Source: Halocaridina rubra
Lineage: Eukaryota > Arthropoda > Malacostraca > Decapoda > Atyidae
NCBI GenBank assembly: GCA_037179515.1
Contig: JAXCGZ010021452.1
Coordinates: 15,001-32,500 of the forward strand
Reading direction: 5' to 3'
Length of the DNA: 17,500 nucleotides
Shown here: one piece after another, positions 1 through 8,294 of the stretch
Layout of the letters: the number at the start of each line of letters is the position of its first letter
Numbering within the stretch: position 1 is the first letter of the stretch
Notes under the pieces: generated by a model
Database searches by the model: none
What the model saw: only the letters and a program-made list of their open reading frames with translations
What the model was told of the DNA's origin: nothing
Translations under genes and position numbers: made by a program

Positions 1-18
1 ACCGATGACCAACCAGAG
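1..18 (+). CDS. Possible end of an upstream C1q-gene exon
   Basis: The first 18 bases read in frame as TDDQPE and are followed by GAG|gtaaaa, an acceptable splice donor at 19-20. The phase is 0, which matches the phase-0 start of the exon at 889. Residues of this kind would fit just before the IVNLNAKFSPENG segment of a C1q domain. The evidence is only a donor-like site and compatible phase on a very short stretch cut by the window edge, so this could be chance. Confidence 0.3.
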
Positions 19-169
19 GTAAAAATCTAATATTTATATTAAATCACTAGTCGCAATCTTGCTCTACATAATTAATTTGTAAATTCAAAGAAATTGTTTA
101 CACTTTATATATAAAGTATAACAAGTCCCATGGTTGCAGATGAAGACGAGTGGTTTAGAGCCAATGATG

Positions 170-171
<2 letters not shown>

Positions 172-214
<43 letters not shown>
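172..214. repeat. (AC)n microsatellite upstream of LINE copy A
   Basis: About 21 uninterrupted AC units. The tract abuts the 5'-truncated end of a LINE fragment, sharing the bases CA with it. It is one side of an (AC)n tract split by that insertion. The stretch before it (19-171) is AT-rich and shows no other feature. Confidence 0.95.
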
Positions 215-216
<2 letters not shown>

Positions 217-518
217 GTTATGATAGAGTGGATAGGGATCGATATTTTGATATGGCTGGCTCTAGAACTAGAGGTCACAGTTTGAAGCTTCGTAAGAAAA
301 CTACTTCGCAGGATGTAAGGAAATACTTTTTCAGTGTAAGAGTAGTTGATAATTGGAATTGGCTAAGCGAGGAGGTAGTTAATGCTATCTCAATCCATAG
401 TTTTAAGGACAGGTATGATAAGTATGACTAAGTATAAAATGGAACCGATGAGGAGACGGGAAGATACGAGCTTTGGGCTCTTTCCCGTAAACACAATTAG
501 GTAATCACAATTAGGTAA

Positions 519-520
<2 letters not shown>
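213..520 (+). mobile_element. LINE copy A: 5'-truncated 3' end in (AC)n
   Basis: This is the extreme 3' end of the LINE family seen better at 8295-9508 and 9760-10653. The coding remnant (213-431, frame open, TAA at 429-431) starts at HGYDRVDRDRYFDM and matches the C terminus of those copies almost residue for residue; one visible change is TTSQ for TSSQ. The 3' UTR follows (GGAACCGATGAGGAGACGG and so on), then two tandem 14-bp tail units ACAATTAGGTAATC. Only about 300 bp remain. (AC)n lies on both sides. Family-level knowledge: 5' truncation and short 3' tandem tails are typical of CR1/L2-type LINEs. No functional protein is expected. Confidence 0.9.

Positions 521-576
<56 letters not shown>
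521..576. repeat. (AC)28 microsatellite downstream of LINE copy A
   Basis: A pure AC run starting directly after the second LINE tail unit. Together with 172-214 it brackets copy A. The following 577-723 has no recognisable gene or repeat. Confidence 0.95.
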
Positions 577-578
<2 letters not shown>

Positions 579-723
579 ATTTTCTAGTACTGACGATATA
601 GTTGGCTAGGATTTCCTGAAGGCTTCTCTAAACAGATTACATTGTGTAATGTTTTGAGTCATAATTAGTCAGAAAATTATTTTGAAAGATCCTGCACACA
701 GAGATGTCAGGTGTGATTTTGAG

Positions 724-751
724 GATAGATAGATAGATAGATAGATAGATA
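724..751. repeat. (GATA)7 microsatellite
   Basis: Seven perfect GATA units, ending just before a diverged copy of the foldback-element arm. Confidence 0.95.
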
Positions 752-755
752 TGGA

Positions 756-838
756 TGTCCTGTTTTTCCCTTTAAATATCTTTTTTTTTTGGCAGTGAAT
801 CTGTTTTCATATTCTCAAACGTCTGGCAACTTTGCTTG
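756..838. repeat. Diverged partial copy of the 3714-3842 foldback element
   Basis: The segment TGTCCTGTTTTTCCCTTTAA and the following T-rich run, then GCAGTGAATCTGTTTTCAT, align in order with the left arm of the foldback element at 3730-3775 (TGTCC, TTTTTCCCTTTAAAT, TTAGTGAGTTTGTCAT). Further right, GTCTGGCAACTTTGC resembles the outer end of the right arm. The match is imperfect and rich in T, so shared ancestry is likely but not certain. Confidence 0.5.
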
Positions 839-888
839 CACGTCACTCAATTGAAGAAAATATCGTACCGTTTGTTTACTCTTTACAG

Positions 889-1001
889 ATAGTGAACCTG
901 AACGCTAAATTCTCACCTGAAAATGGCATCTTTTGCCCGGAATTCAGCGGTATATATCTGATCTCATACAGCGTGTGTGCAGCCCCTAAAAGTACTGTCA
1001 G
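889..1001 (+). CDS. C1q-domain protein, internal exon
   Basis: The exon is bounded by a pyrimidine-rich acceptor (TTTACTCTTTACAG, AG at 887-888) and the donor GTAAGG at 1002. It encodes 37 residues plus two bases, starting in phase 0 and ending in phase 2. The peptide contains FSPENGIFCPEFSGIYLISY, which follows the C1q pattern FxPxxGxFxAPxxGxYxFS (first strands of the jelly-roll). An unusual Cys sits where many C1q domains have Thr. C1q-domain proteins are usually secreted trimeric binding proteins; in invertebrates many recognise microbes. The next exon is at 3581. The upstream part is outside the window, so no signal peptide or collagen-like region can be judged. The C1q call rests on motif recognition across both exons. 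Confidence 0.7.
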
Positions 1002-1104
1002 GTAAGGGAATTTAACCGCAAATATGGCACTTGATTGCCCTTCAATCTGGATTCGAAAAAAGAATGCAGTGAAAATTCATCATTGTATGTTTATGTACGT
1101 GGTA

Positions 1105-1492
1105 CGGGCAATCACCCCTTAGGACAACTGCCCTTTAGGACAATTTCCTCCTAGAATAATTGCCCTTTAGGACAACTGCCCCTTAGGACAACTGCCCTTT
1201 AGGACAGTTGTCCACAGGACAATTGATCCCAGGGCAATAGAACCTAGATTTTATTGCAGAAGCGGACAATTACCCTTGACTATACTAGAGCGAAATATAT
1301 CGGATATTAAAGAAATAATGAATGAAAAAAAATCCATGTGAACGTATGTTATTTCATAGTTGGTTAGGTTAAGTTAAATTAGATTGTTTTGGGACAATTG
1401 TCGTAAGAGCATATATTTTCAGGGGCAGTTGTCCCAAGGGCAATTGTTCCAAGGGTCAGTTGTTCCAGGGACTGTTGTTCTACCTTCAAATG
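1105..1492. repeat. Inverted-repeat element with iterated 16-bp units
   Basis: The left part (1105-about 1250) is a head-to-tail array of 15-16 bp units of the type AGGACAACTGCCCYTT, at least seven of them with point changes. The right part (1391-1492) carries units of the type AAGGGCAATTGTTCC, the reverse complement of the left ones. The core between them has no ORF. It includes AAATAATGAATGAAAA near 1313 and a GGTTAGGTTAAG stretch, both found again at 4140-4207. This is the layout of a foldback or MITE-like non-autonomous DNA transposon. Neither transposase nor target duplication was identified, so the class is inferred. Confidence 0.7.
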
Positions 1493-1603
1493 TGTGATGA
1501 ATCTCCCATAGAACATACTCAATGTTATATATTTTTTTCTTTTTCGAACTCAAATACTCTTTATTACCATTTCAATTAGAAGAAAAATCTGATATAAGTA
1601 ATT

Positions 1604-1835
1604 TATTGCCATAGTCATCCTAGTAGTCACCGTGGCTCAGGCGGTAGCGTCCGCGACTTTGAGACGTCAGGTCGAGGGTTCGCACTCCACCACGGTCTGA
1701 GGTTAGCAAGGGCATGCACTCAGGGTTAGCATTACATCTGCCAAAACAAGTCCTTCATAAGGAGGCGACCGTCCTAGCCCATGGTAGAAAAGGGAGTCTG
1801 TGACGTAAAACACGCTATTACCAGAGTCATCCTAG
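1604..1835 (+). mobile_element. tRNA-derived SINE (family 1) with 20-bp TSDs
   Basis: The body spans 1624-1815. Its head carries a pol III A box (TGGCTCAGGCGG, 1633-1644) and a B box (GGTTCGCACTCC, 1677-1688) at tRNA-like spacing. The 3' part ends with AAAAGGGAGTCTGTGACGTAA. It is bracketed by direct repeats TATTGCCATAGTCATCCTAG (1604-1623) and TATTACCAGAGTCATCCTAG (1816-1835), 18 of 20 identical, as expected for LINE-driven insertion. A second copy lies reversed at 16136-16322 and a 3' fragment at 17029-17066. It is too diverged beyond the boxes to be a working tRNA gene. Confidence 0.88.
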
Positions 1836-1867
1836 AAAATTGTACAGTATGTACAAAAATCATACGG

Positions 1868-2310
1868 AAAATAGCAGGTGTTGCTGGAGTGTAATTTCTT
1901 TTTCTTGAAAGTTAGATCTTTTTTCATTGTACTCTAAGCTAATCAAACTAACCTAACCAGGTTAGGTTAGATTAGTTATGGTTGGGTTAGGTTAGTCTGG
2001 CTAAGTTAGTTTAGGTTAGGTACAATAAAAGATAAACTAATTTTTAAGAATAGAAGTCATACATAGTAGCACCACATCTAACTACACTAACCTAGGCTAA
2101 CATGGTTATATTAGCTGTTAGGTTAGGTCAGTCTGGTTAGGTTAGGTTAAGTGCGATAAGAGATAATCTAAATATTTAGATAGGAATCATACTCCAGCCT
2201 TGCACGCTATCCAAACTAACCTAACTTGCTTGTTAGGTTATATTAGGTCAACTTAAGTCAGTCTGGTTAGGTTAAGTTCTTTTCAAGAGATAGAAATCAC
2301 ACTCCAAATG
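1868..2310. repeat. GGTTA-rich inverted and tandem repeat
   Basis: Three imperfect units of roughly 120-130 bp follow one another (about 1960-2075, 2076-2210, 2211-2310). Each has the order ACTAACCTAAC, GTTAGGTTA, a variant of AGTCTGGTTAGGTTA, AGAGATA or AAAGATA, and ATAGGAATCATACTCCAG or a variant. The leading stretch 1868-1955 (TGTTGCTGGAGTGTAATTTC and following) matches the unit in reverse orientation, so the block begins with a foldback. GGTTA is the arthropod telomere pentamer, but it occurs here only inside longer units, so this is not a true telomeric array. The stretch to about 2940 is AT-rich without a recognisable gene. Confidence 0.65.
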
Positions 2311-2939
2311 GCCCCAAAGAGTAATCATATACAGTATTAATAAAATTTGGAAAATGTTTACTGTCACACCTGCAACAAGTAAAATTAATATAAGAAACAT
2401 TTCAAAAATATCTAATTCAATTCAGAAAGCAATAACTTCTTTATAAACTCTTTTCTATAATGGGGTAAGCTAACCTATAGCCTAACCTTAGAGCCTAATA
2501 TAGTAAGTTTCATAAGTATTTTCCTAACTTAGGGTGTGAAAGTAAATATATGCCAACAATAATTGCCATGAATAATTTTTTTTTCTGGAGGTAATTGCTA
2601 TTTTTAATGATTTTTCACCACAAGTACATAAGTTAGATAATCATACCTGACATTATATTTATCTGTTTTTTTTGTGTATTTTCATCATTGTTTCATTTTC
2701 ATTCCTCATCAAAATTAATTCTTAATAAACCCAGAAATTTCACATTTCTCATATCATTAACTGGTGAGATAAGTCAATATATCATGAAATTAGCAATTCC
2801 CTGAGGAAATGATTATGAAAACCTTTTTGCTGTAATTGTTCAGTTTTTACTGTTACCTTTTGCATACAATCAGGATAGTCTTAGGTTAGATGGATTTATT
2901 TTGTATTTTTGTATTTGCATGATTTTGTTTATATGTGTT

Positions 2940-3110
2940 AGCTCAATAGCTTTGTGTTGTTAATGCGCTTAGTGTAGCGATAGGCTACTTGAATGGGAGA
3001 TGACAGACCTTGTGATTGAGCCCACAGCATGACGTTAGGAAGGGCATCCAACGGTAGCTCTCCTGTTCCAATTTCTTTGTGTTCACTCCCATAATGAGGA
3101 CTAATAATAA
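2940..3110 (+). mobile_element. Diverged tRNA-SINE-like repeat (family 2)
   Basis: TAGCTCAATAG near 2940 is A-box-like and TGATTGAGCCCAC (3013-3025) is B-box-like. ATGACGTTAGGAAGGGCATCC follows, a tail of the kind found after the tRNA part of SINEs. The same B-box-like plus tail pair occurs in reverse at about 12560-12635, which supports a dispersed family. Ends and target duplications were not found. The stretch 3111-3463 is AT-rich with no gene seen. Confidence 0.5.
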
Positions 3111-3463
3111 CACACAAAACGACGATAATTTCTCATTATTGTATGTAAATATAAGTAGCTGTTTAGGTAGGAATCAGACTGGCAGAAGTTTGGCACTAGG
3201 AATAACACTACAGTGGCACTAGGGTGCCAAAATATCGATAAGCTAGCAATTTCCCAAGGATATGAAAATCAAAATAATTGACAACACATCAAGATTAACT
3301 GGAATATCATGGTCAAGTACGAAAACTTTGGGGGTGTCAAAGTAAACATTTACCAGTAATATTGATACAGTACTGTAGTGTAATGATATATATATATTTA
3401 TGTACAGTATATATAATTTTGGGGGTTATTTCTTGTACTGGGTGTCGTTATCTGTACTTGATC

Positions 3464-3532
3464 AATAATAATAATAATGATAATGATAATAATTATAATA
3501 ATAATAATAATTAATAATAATAATAATAATAG
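3464..3532. repeat. (AAT)n microsatellite, interrupted
   Basis: AAT units with a few GAT and ATT interruptions, lying 49 bp before the acceptor of the second C1q exon. Confidence 0.95.
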
Positions 3533-3580
3533 CTGTAAAAGGGTAAGTATCTATAAAGTTATATGTTTATCTTCCTACAG

Positions 3581-3701
3581 ACTCTCTCTTTGGCATGACC
3601 AGCAGTGCGTGGTCACATCCTATGGAGCAAATCACCTATCAAGAACAATACTGATAAAGCTGATGTCTGGCGAACTGCTGTACCTCAAGGTCTGTAAATG
3701 A
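3581..3701 (+). CDS. C1q-domain protein, downstream exon
   Basis: The acceptor is TTATCTTCCTACAG (AG at 3579-3580). The first base completes the AG left by the exon at 1001, giving AGA (Arg), so the phases match across the 2.6-kb intron. The peptide continues with SLWHDQQCVVTSYGANHL and TILIKLMSGELLYLK; the last part fits the C1q strand pattern xxLxLxxGDxVYLxx. The exon either splices out at 3690 (AAG|gtctgt) or 3694 (GTCT|gtaaat), or reads to a TGA at 3699-3701 and ends the protein as LKVCK. A complete C1q domain normally has about 20-30 more residues ending in an FSGF-like strand. No such exon was found downstream, so the gene may be interrupted, truncated or continue further away. Confidence 0.68.
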
Positions 3702-3713
3702 GTACTCTCTTTG

Positions 3714-3842
3714 CAGGCCTGCCAGATTTGTCCTTTTTTCCCTTTAAATGTCCTTTTTCTTAGTGAGTTTGTCATAAAAAATGACAAACTCACTATTAAA
3801 TAGGGCATTAATTTGGAAAAAGTAACAAACATGGCAACCTGC
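3714..3842. mobile_element. Foldback hairpin element (MITE-like)
   Basis: Two arms of about 61 bp form one long imperfect palindrome. The inner 15 bp are perfect (TAGTGAGTTTGTCAT at 3761-3775, its complement at 3781-3795) around a five-base AAAAA loop. Outward, CAGG, GCCA, TTTGT, the TTTTTCC run and AAT-G-CC match at about three quarters of positions. There is no ORF of its own. It lies immediately after the C1q exon. The shape fits a short terminal-inverted-repeat element; a diverged relative is at 756-838. The stretch 3843-4100 holds nothing recognisable. Confidence 0.7.
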
Positions 3843-4109
3843 CCCCTTGTTCCAATTTTCTCTAATAGATTTGGTATTATGTGAAGGAAGAGGTAACCCC
3901 TCTCTTGAAAAGGCTCTCCTATATATATAGAATAAAGAGTAGTGGATGAAAATGAAAAAGCCGGGATCGGTCTTTCAAACCAGGATCAGAAGTTGGGATA
4001 GGCCTACAAAGCCTATGCCCTTGGAAACGTATTCGAATGACTATCCATGAACGATGGGCTCTCAGAATAACAGACTTCGGTCTGCCAGATGTAGGGGAAA
4101 AATTTTTTT

Positions 4110-4209
4110 TTCCCTCTAGGGCTAGTTTGTCCCTATAAGGTAAATAATGAATGAAAAGAAATTCAGTGTGACCACTATTTTATTTCATACTTGGTTAGGT
4201 TAGGTAGGT
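4110..4209. repeat. Second copy of the 1305-1372 repeat core
   Basis: AAATAATGAATGAAAAGAAAT, then TTTATTTCATACTTGGTTAGG, align over about 65 bp with 1310-1372 (AAATAATGAATGAAAAAAAAT, ATTTCATAGTTGGTTAGGTT). The preceding CTAGGGCTAGTTTGTCCCTA resembles a degenerate GGACAA-type unit. It directly abuts the LINE remnant that starts near 4210, perhaps because the LINE inserted into it. Confidence 0.6.
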
Positions 4210-5780
4210 TATCTGACTATGCTACAGAGCTTGCTAAAAGTTACGAATAGTATTTATAATAATATAGATATGAAAAACCTATCTCTGCTTGTATTATTAG
4301 ACTTATCAGAAGCCTTCGACAGTGTAAACCATGAAATTCTTATACGTAAATGTACTAACCTAAATATTGATACGAGCTGGTTTAGAGAGTATCTATGTTA
4401 TCGTAAACAGTCTATACGTCTGAACAACATTATCTCTACACCAAAAGATGTATCATTTGGTGTTCCACAGGGATCAGTACTTGGTCCTATCCTCTTCTCC
4501 ATTTACGTAAATGATCTATCTTCTTTCATTTCTGACTGTCTAGTCGTACAATATGCAGGTGACACTCAGCTACTTCTTAGTGGTGATATTAATAATCTCT
4601 CGGAACTAACCTTAAGAACAGAAAACACTCTGTCAAAAATTAAAACCTACTTTCAAGAAATTGGGCTGTTAATTAACGAAAGTAAAACAGAATGCATGTT
4701 TATTGGTTCAAGGTCCCATATAGCACAAATTCCAGAAAACACAACACTTAATTTTTGCGACAATATTATTACACCTAGCAAAACAGTAAAAAACCTAGGA
4801 ATTCACTTTGATATCTACATGTTGTTTGATTCCCACATAAATAAAGTATTTAAAAAAGTTACTGGAACATTAATGTACTTATCACATATAAAAGACAATT
4901 TTGAGACTACCACTCGAATAAATGTTGTTGAATCTCTAGCCCTAAGTCACATTAATTACTGCACAACAGTTTGGGGAGCTACCACTAAGACTCAGATAAA
5001 CAGAATACAGAAGCTTATAATTTTTCAGCTCGAGTTGCCCTGGGAGGAATAAGAAAATATGACCACATCACACCAGCTCTCAATAAACTTGGGTGGCTGC
5101 GGGCAGAAAACAAGGTCGCTTATTCTATTTATGTTTTTGTATACAAATTGTGGATCATCATTATTCTAGTTGGCTATTTGATTTAAAAACAGTCAGGGAT
5201 ATAAGGGGAACCAACACAAGACAGAGCTGGGAGCTCTTTAGTCAGAGAACAAACACAGAAGCAGGTTCAAAGATGATCTTTATTAAAGGGCCAACACTGG
5301 AATAATATCCCAGAGCATCTTAAAAATGCATCCTCCTTCACAGCTTTCAAAGGCAAATTTTATAGTTTTCTTTTGGACAAATAGTTGCTGCTTACACATA
5401 AACTAAACTTAATGATTTAATGCAATTTTCCTTAACACTAAGCTCTCTATATGTAAACTGATATCAACTTCTTTGTTCTCTAAGTTAAGAACTAATTATT
5501 CTCATTGAAAGGAAAACAAATATGGTAATGATTCCGATAATAACGATTCTGTATCTAGTGTTATTATTACTATATTATCAACATTATTGTTAACATTTTT
5601 ATTACATCATTATTATTTTCTATGAAAGCTACATTTAATTTAACTGTATGTATTACCCTCTTACTTATTAGTTCAAATACATGTCTACTTATAAGTTTCT
5701 TTTATTTTTAGAACAATAACCATTGTACAAAAATGGAAATAAATGTTTGTTTGTGTGTTTGTTTGTTTGCTTGTTTGCTT
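4210..5780 (+). pseudogene. 5'-truncated dead LINE, CR1/Jockey superfamily
   Basis: The reading frame from 4210 to 5052 encodes most of a reverse transcriptase: motif A region LLDLSEAFDSVNH, motif B region GVPQGSVLGPILF, and motif C as QYAGDTQ. The family has YADD at motif C; here the first of the two catalytic Asp is Gly. The C-terminal part continues in another frame from about 5022 (SARVALGG, KYDHITPALNKLGWL) through three stops to TAG at 5382-5384. A long 3' UTR ends with GGAAATAAATG near 5738 and a (TTTG)-rich tail at 5744-5778. The endonuclease and first RT motifs are missing. One frameshift, several stops and the YAGD change show it is inactive. Confidence 0.85.
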
Positions 5781-6243
5781 TATGTTTCACACAGTGCTGT
5801 TTAGAACCATTTCTAGAGAGCACTGATCTGAAGTCTCCTTGATTTATGTTTCACACAGTGCTGCTTAGAGCCATTTCTAGAGAGTACTGATTTGAAATCT
5901 CCTGGATTTATGCTTCACACAGTGCTGTTTAGAGCCATTTCTAGAGAGTACTGATCTGAAATCTCCTTGCTTTATGTTTCAGACAGTGTTGTTTAGAGCT
6001 ATCTGTAGAGAGTACTGATTTGATATCTCCTGGATTTATGTTTCACACAGTGCTGTTTAAAGCCATTTCTAGAGAGTACTGTTCTGAAATCTTCTTGCTT
6101 TATGTTTCACACAGTGCTGTGTAGAGCCATTTCTAGAGAGTACTGATCTGAAATCTCCTTGCTTTATGTTTCACACAGTGCAGTTTAGAGCCATTTCTAG
6201 AGAGTACTGATCTGAAATCTCCTTCTTTTATGTTTCACACAGA
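5781..6243. repeat. 64-bp minisatellite, about 7.2 copies
   Basis: The unit begins TATGTTTCACACAGTGCTGT and includes AGCCATTTCTAGAGAGTACTG and a variable CTCCTTGCTT end. Starts fall at 5781, 5845, 5909, 5973, 6037, 6101, 6165 and 6229, so the period is exactly 64 with no indels. Copies differ by a few substitutions each; the ends alternate between GGATTTA-type and TGCTTTA-type forms early in the array. It begins right at the tail of the LINE and stops about 310 bp from the lectin stop codon. Confidence 0.93.
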
Positions 6244-6439
6244 GCATTAATAAAAGTATGATGATAGGAGTATATTGTCGACAGGCTTGATGTGAGGCAT
6301 TCCTGTATTAGATACTGAACAGATTCACTGATATGGTTGTTAGTTCTGAGTAATTTCAGAATGACAATTAGAATAAATTCCATAGAGTTGTGATTAGAGA
6401 GCCTCTTGTTTTGGACTCTGGTTGTCAAGTTCCGTCCTG

Positions 6440-6445
6440 TTTATT
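6440..6445 (-). promoter_or_regulatory. Candidate polyadenylation signal of the lectin gene
   Basis: TTTATT on the + strand is AATAAA on the - strand, 110 bp past the lectin stop codon. The distance is reasonable for a short 3' UTR. In AT-rich DNA the hexamer can also occur by chance. Confidence 0.45.
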
Positions 6446-6554
6446 CTAGAATGGTGTTTGGAGTTTGTTCTGCAGGCCCTGGTCTAAGAACTTCTTGAAT
6501 AAGGCTTAACAAAGAGTGGGCACAATGCTGTCATTGTCAGAACATCTTTTTGCA

Positions 6555-7053
6555 TTAGAGTTCACATAGAGCAGGTGATGTGGAGTCGATATTTCTTCTA
6601 TCAGCAAGCTTTCCAATATAGAGAATTGCATAATTTTCAGAACCAAACATATTGTTTGGTTGGCCTGGAAACCAGGATGGAAAATCAAATGCCGTCATTC
6701 CATGCATGTTGAACCAAACCGTTAAATCTGAGGGCAGTCTGTACATCCCAACAACGAACGTGTCACTATTGTAGGCATGATGGAGAACGTAGCTGTAGGC
6801 ACTATCTTGTGGAAGAAACAAGTGACCCCCAAGATTTGCACAGGTAGTGTTGCAGTCAGTCCACATACATGGAGGTGACAGAAGTTTGATGCGTTTTCCA
6901 TTCATTCCATTCACAAAATAGGTTCTGAGAGTTGCAGGTGCTGCCACTGTGTTGATCGCACCTAACATCTGGTCGTAGACAAGGCACTCAAGAGTAGCAG
7001 AGTTCCAGGCAAACAACCAGCATCCAGGTTGGCTGCTACACAGAGTACCACAG
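6555..7053 (-). CDS. PAN–C-type lectin protein, terminal exon
   Basis: Reading starts at 7053, after the acceptor TTCCTTCAACAG, with one base that completes the codon left open by the exon at 12107. It runs to TAA at 6557-6555. The first residues (CGTLC, PGCWLFAWN, LEC) finish a PAN/Apple-like cysteine module. After a linker comes a C-type lectin-like domain: CMWTDCNTTCANLGGHL with the first helix, FVVG and VWF strands, SWFPGQPNN loop, SENYAILYIG strand, and PALCEL at the C terminus. Lectins of this fold bind sugars through calcium by an EPN or QPD motif plus WND. Here QPN stands in the first place and no WND is visible, so classic calcium-dependent sugar binding is uncertain. The exon is open throughout with no damage. 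Confidence 0.85.
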
Positions 7054-7978
7054 CTGTTGAAGGAACATATACATATAGTACTTAGATTTCGTGTCCATAG
7101 CCAGTTAAAATACAGTGCATTATTTATTTAAAGCGACATTCTTTAATAATACTCATTAGATTGTATTTTCCACCACGTCTTCTCTACTACTATTTGAGGA
7201 ACATATGTATTTAATCTTTAAGTATATTTGAAGAACATTTGTATATAATCTTTAGTATTTTGTACATAGCAAGACATCATACAGTACTTTGTATTTCAAA
7301 AATGTCTCTACACTACAACTTTTTTACCAAAGCAGCAGATTCTTAGTAGAAGTCTCTTAGCAAATCTATACATACATTTATTACCCTCCGAGTTTTCAGT
7401 TACAAACAAACAGTGGAAATATTTGAGGAATTTGGGTTCGGTTTTAAATAATTATCTGTAAGTACTTGGCAAATACGTGGCAATGGTATAAACAACGAAT
7501 TTAATATATTAAATGTAACCAAAAGTTTGATTGTTCATGGTTTATAAATTGCATTTGGTTGATTATTTTTTTTTTGTATCTTAGCAGTAGAAGTAATAAA
7601 TCAAGGAAAAAATAGCAGTATTCCTTACGATTTTGATAACTACTGTTGACTTAGCAGACTAATTGAGTGTTCTATTTTATATATGACTGGAAAATATAGT
7701 CAAAATATTAGAAAGTAAGAAGAAAAATCGCTCTCCTTCAACTATTCCTATATAGGCAAAAAATTCGAATCCAACACACACTTGACAGTCCATCAATATG
7801 CATAAGGTGTAAGCGACTGTACCACTGAAGGTCTAATAAAGAAACAGCCTTTCAGCTACCTGCTGGAGCTAGGAAGTGAGCACAATCTTTTGAATATCTT
7901 TATCAATTATAGTCCTAATAGCCCTAACCCCAGCAAGCAGTAGATAGCAGAAATATTTCCTATATATTTTAACACCTT
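7054..7978 (-). other. Lectin intron, repeat-poor part
   Basis: AT-rich sequence directly upstream of the terminal lectin exon. It shows no convincing exon, RNA gene or repeat on either strand. Confidence 0.6.
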
Positions 7979-8066
7979 CAGTGATACAATCGGGAGAGCC
8001 TTATGCAAACTGTATGAGTGTCAAGTGTATTGTAGGATCGACTCCTGGTCAGGGAAACAAATATTT
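7979..8066 (+). repeat. Possible SINE remnant
   Basis: GGATCGACTCCTGG (8035-8048) resembles a pol III B box, and ATACAATCGGGAGAGCCTT lies upstream at a distance suited to an A box but does not match it well. No direct repeats or second copy were found. This is a weak call. Confidence 0.25.
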
Positions 8067-8067
8067 T

Positions 8068-8216
<149 letters not shown>

Positions 8217-8277
<61 letters not shown>

Positions 8278-8294
8278 ACACACACACACACACA
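8217..8294. repeat. (AC)n between LINE copies E and B
   Basis: About 38 AC units with one register slip (ACACCACAC near 8275). It ends where copy B starts. Confidence 0.95.

Noticed and set aside
1624..1696. Functional tRNA gene
   Set aside because: A and B boxes are present but the arms do not form a full cloverleaf, and the sequence is the head of a SINE with TSDs.
1960..2280. Interstitial telomere repeat
   Set aside because: GGTTA occurs only in runs of two or three inside longer 125-bp units, in both orientations.
3477..3580. Ile/Asn-rich N-terminal extension of the C1q exon frame
   Set aside because: It is the (AAT)n microsatellite plus intron; the acceptor at 3580 and phase match place the exon start at 3581.
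4064..4085. Short hairpin CAGAC-TTCG-GTCTG as a terminator
   Set aside because: A five-base stem in eukaryotic DNA with no associated gene end is best explained by chance.
5093..5305. Independent small gene
   Set aside because: It lies in the wrong frame over the decayed C-terminal part of the LINE at 4210-5780.
5781..6243. CRISPR array
   Set aside because: The 64-bp units are contiguous with no unique spacers, and the genome is eukaryotic.
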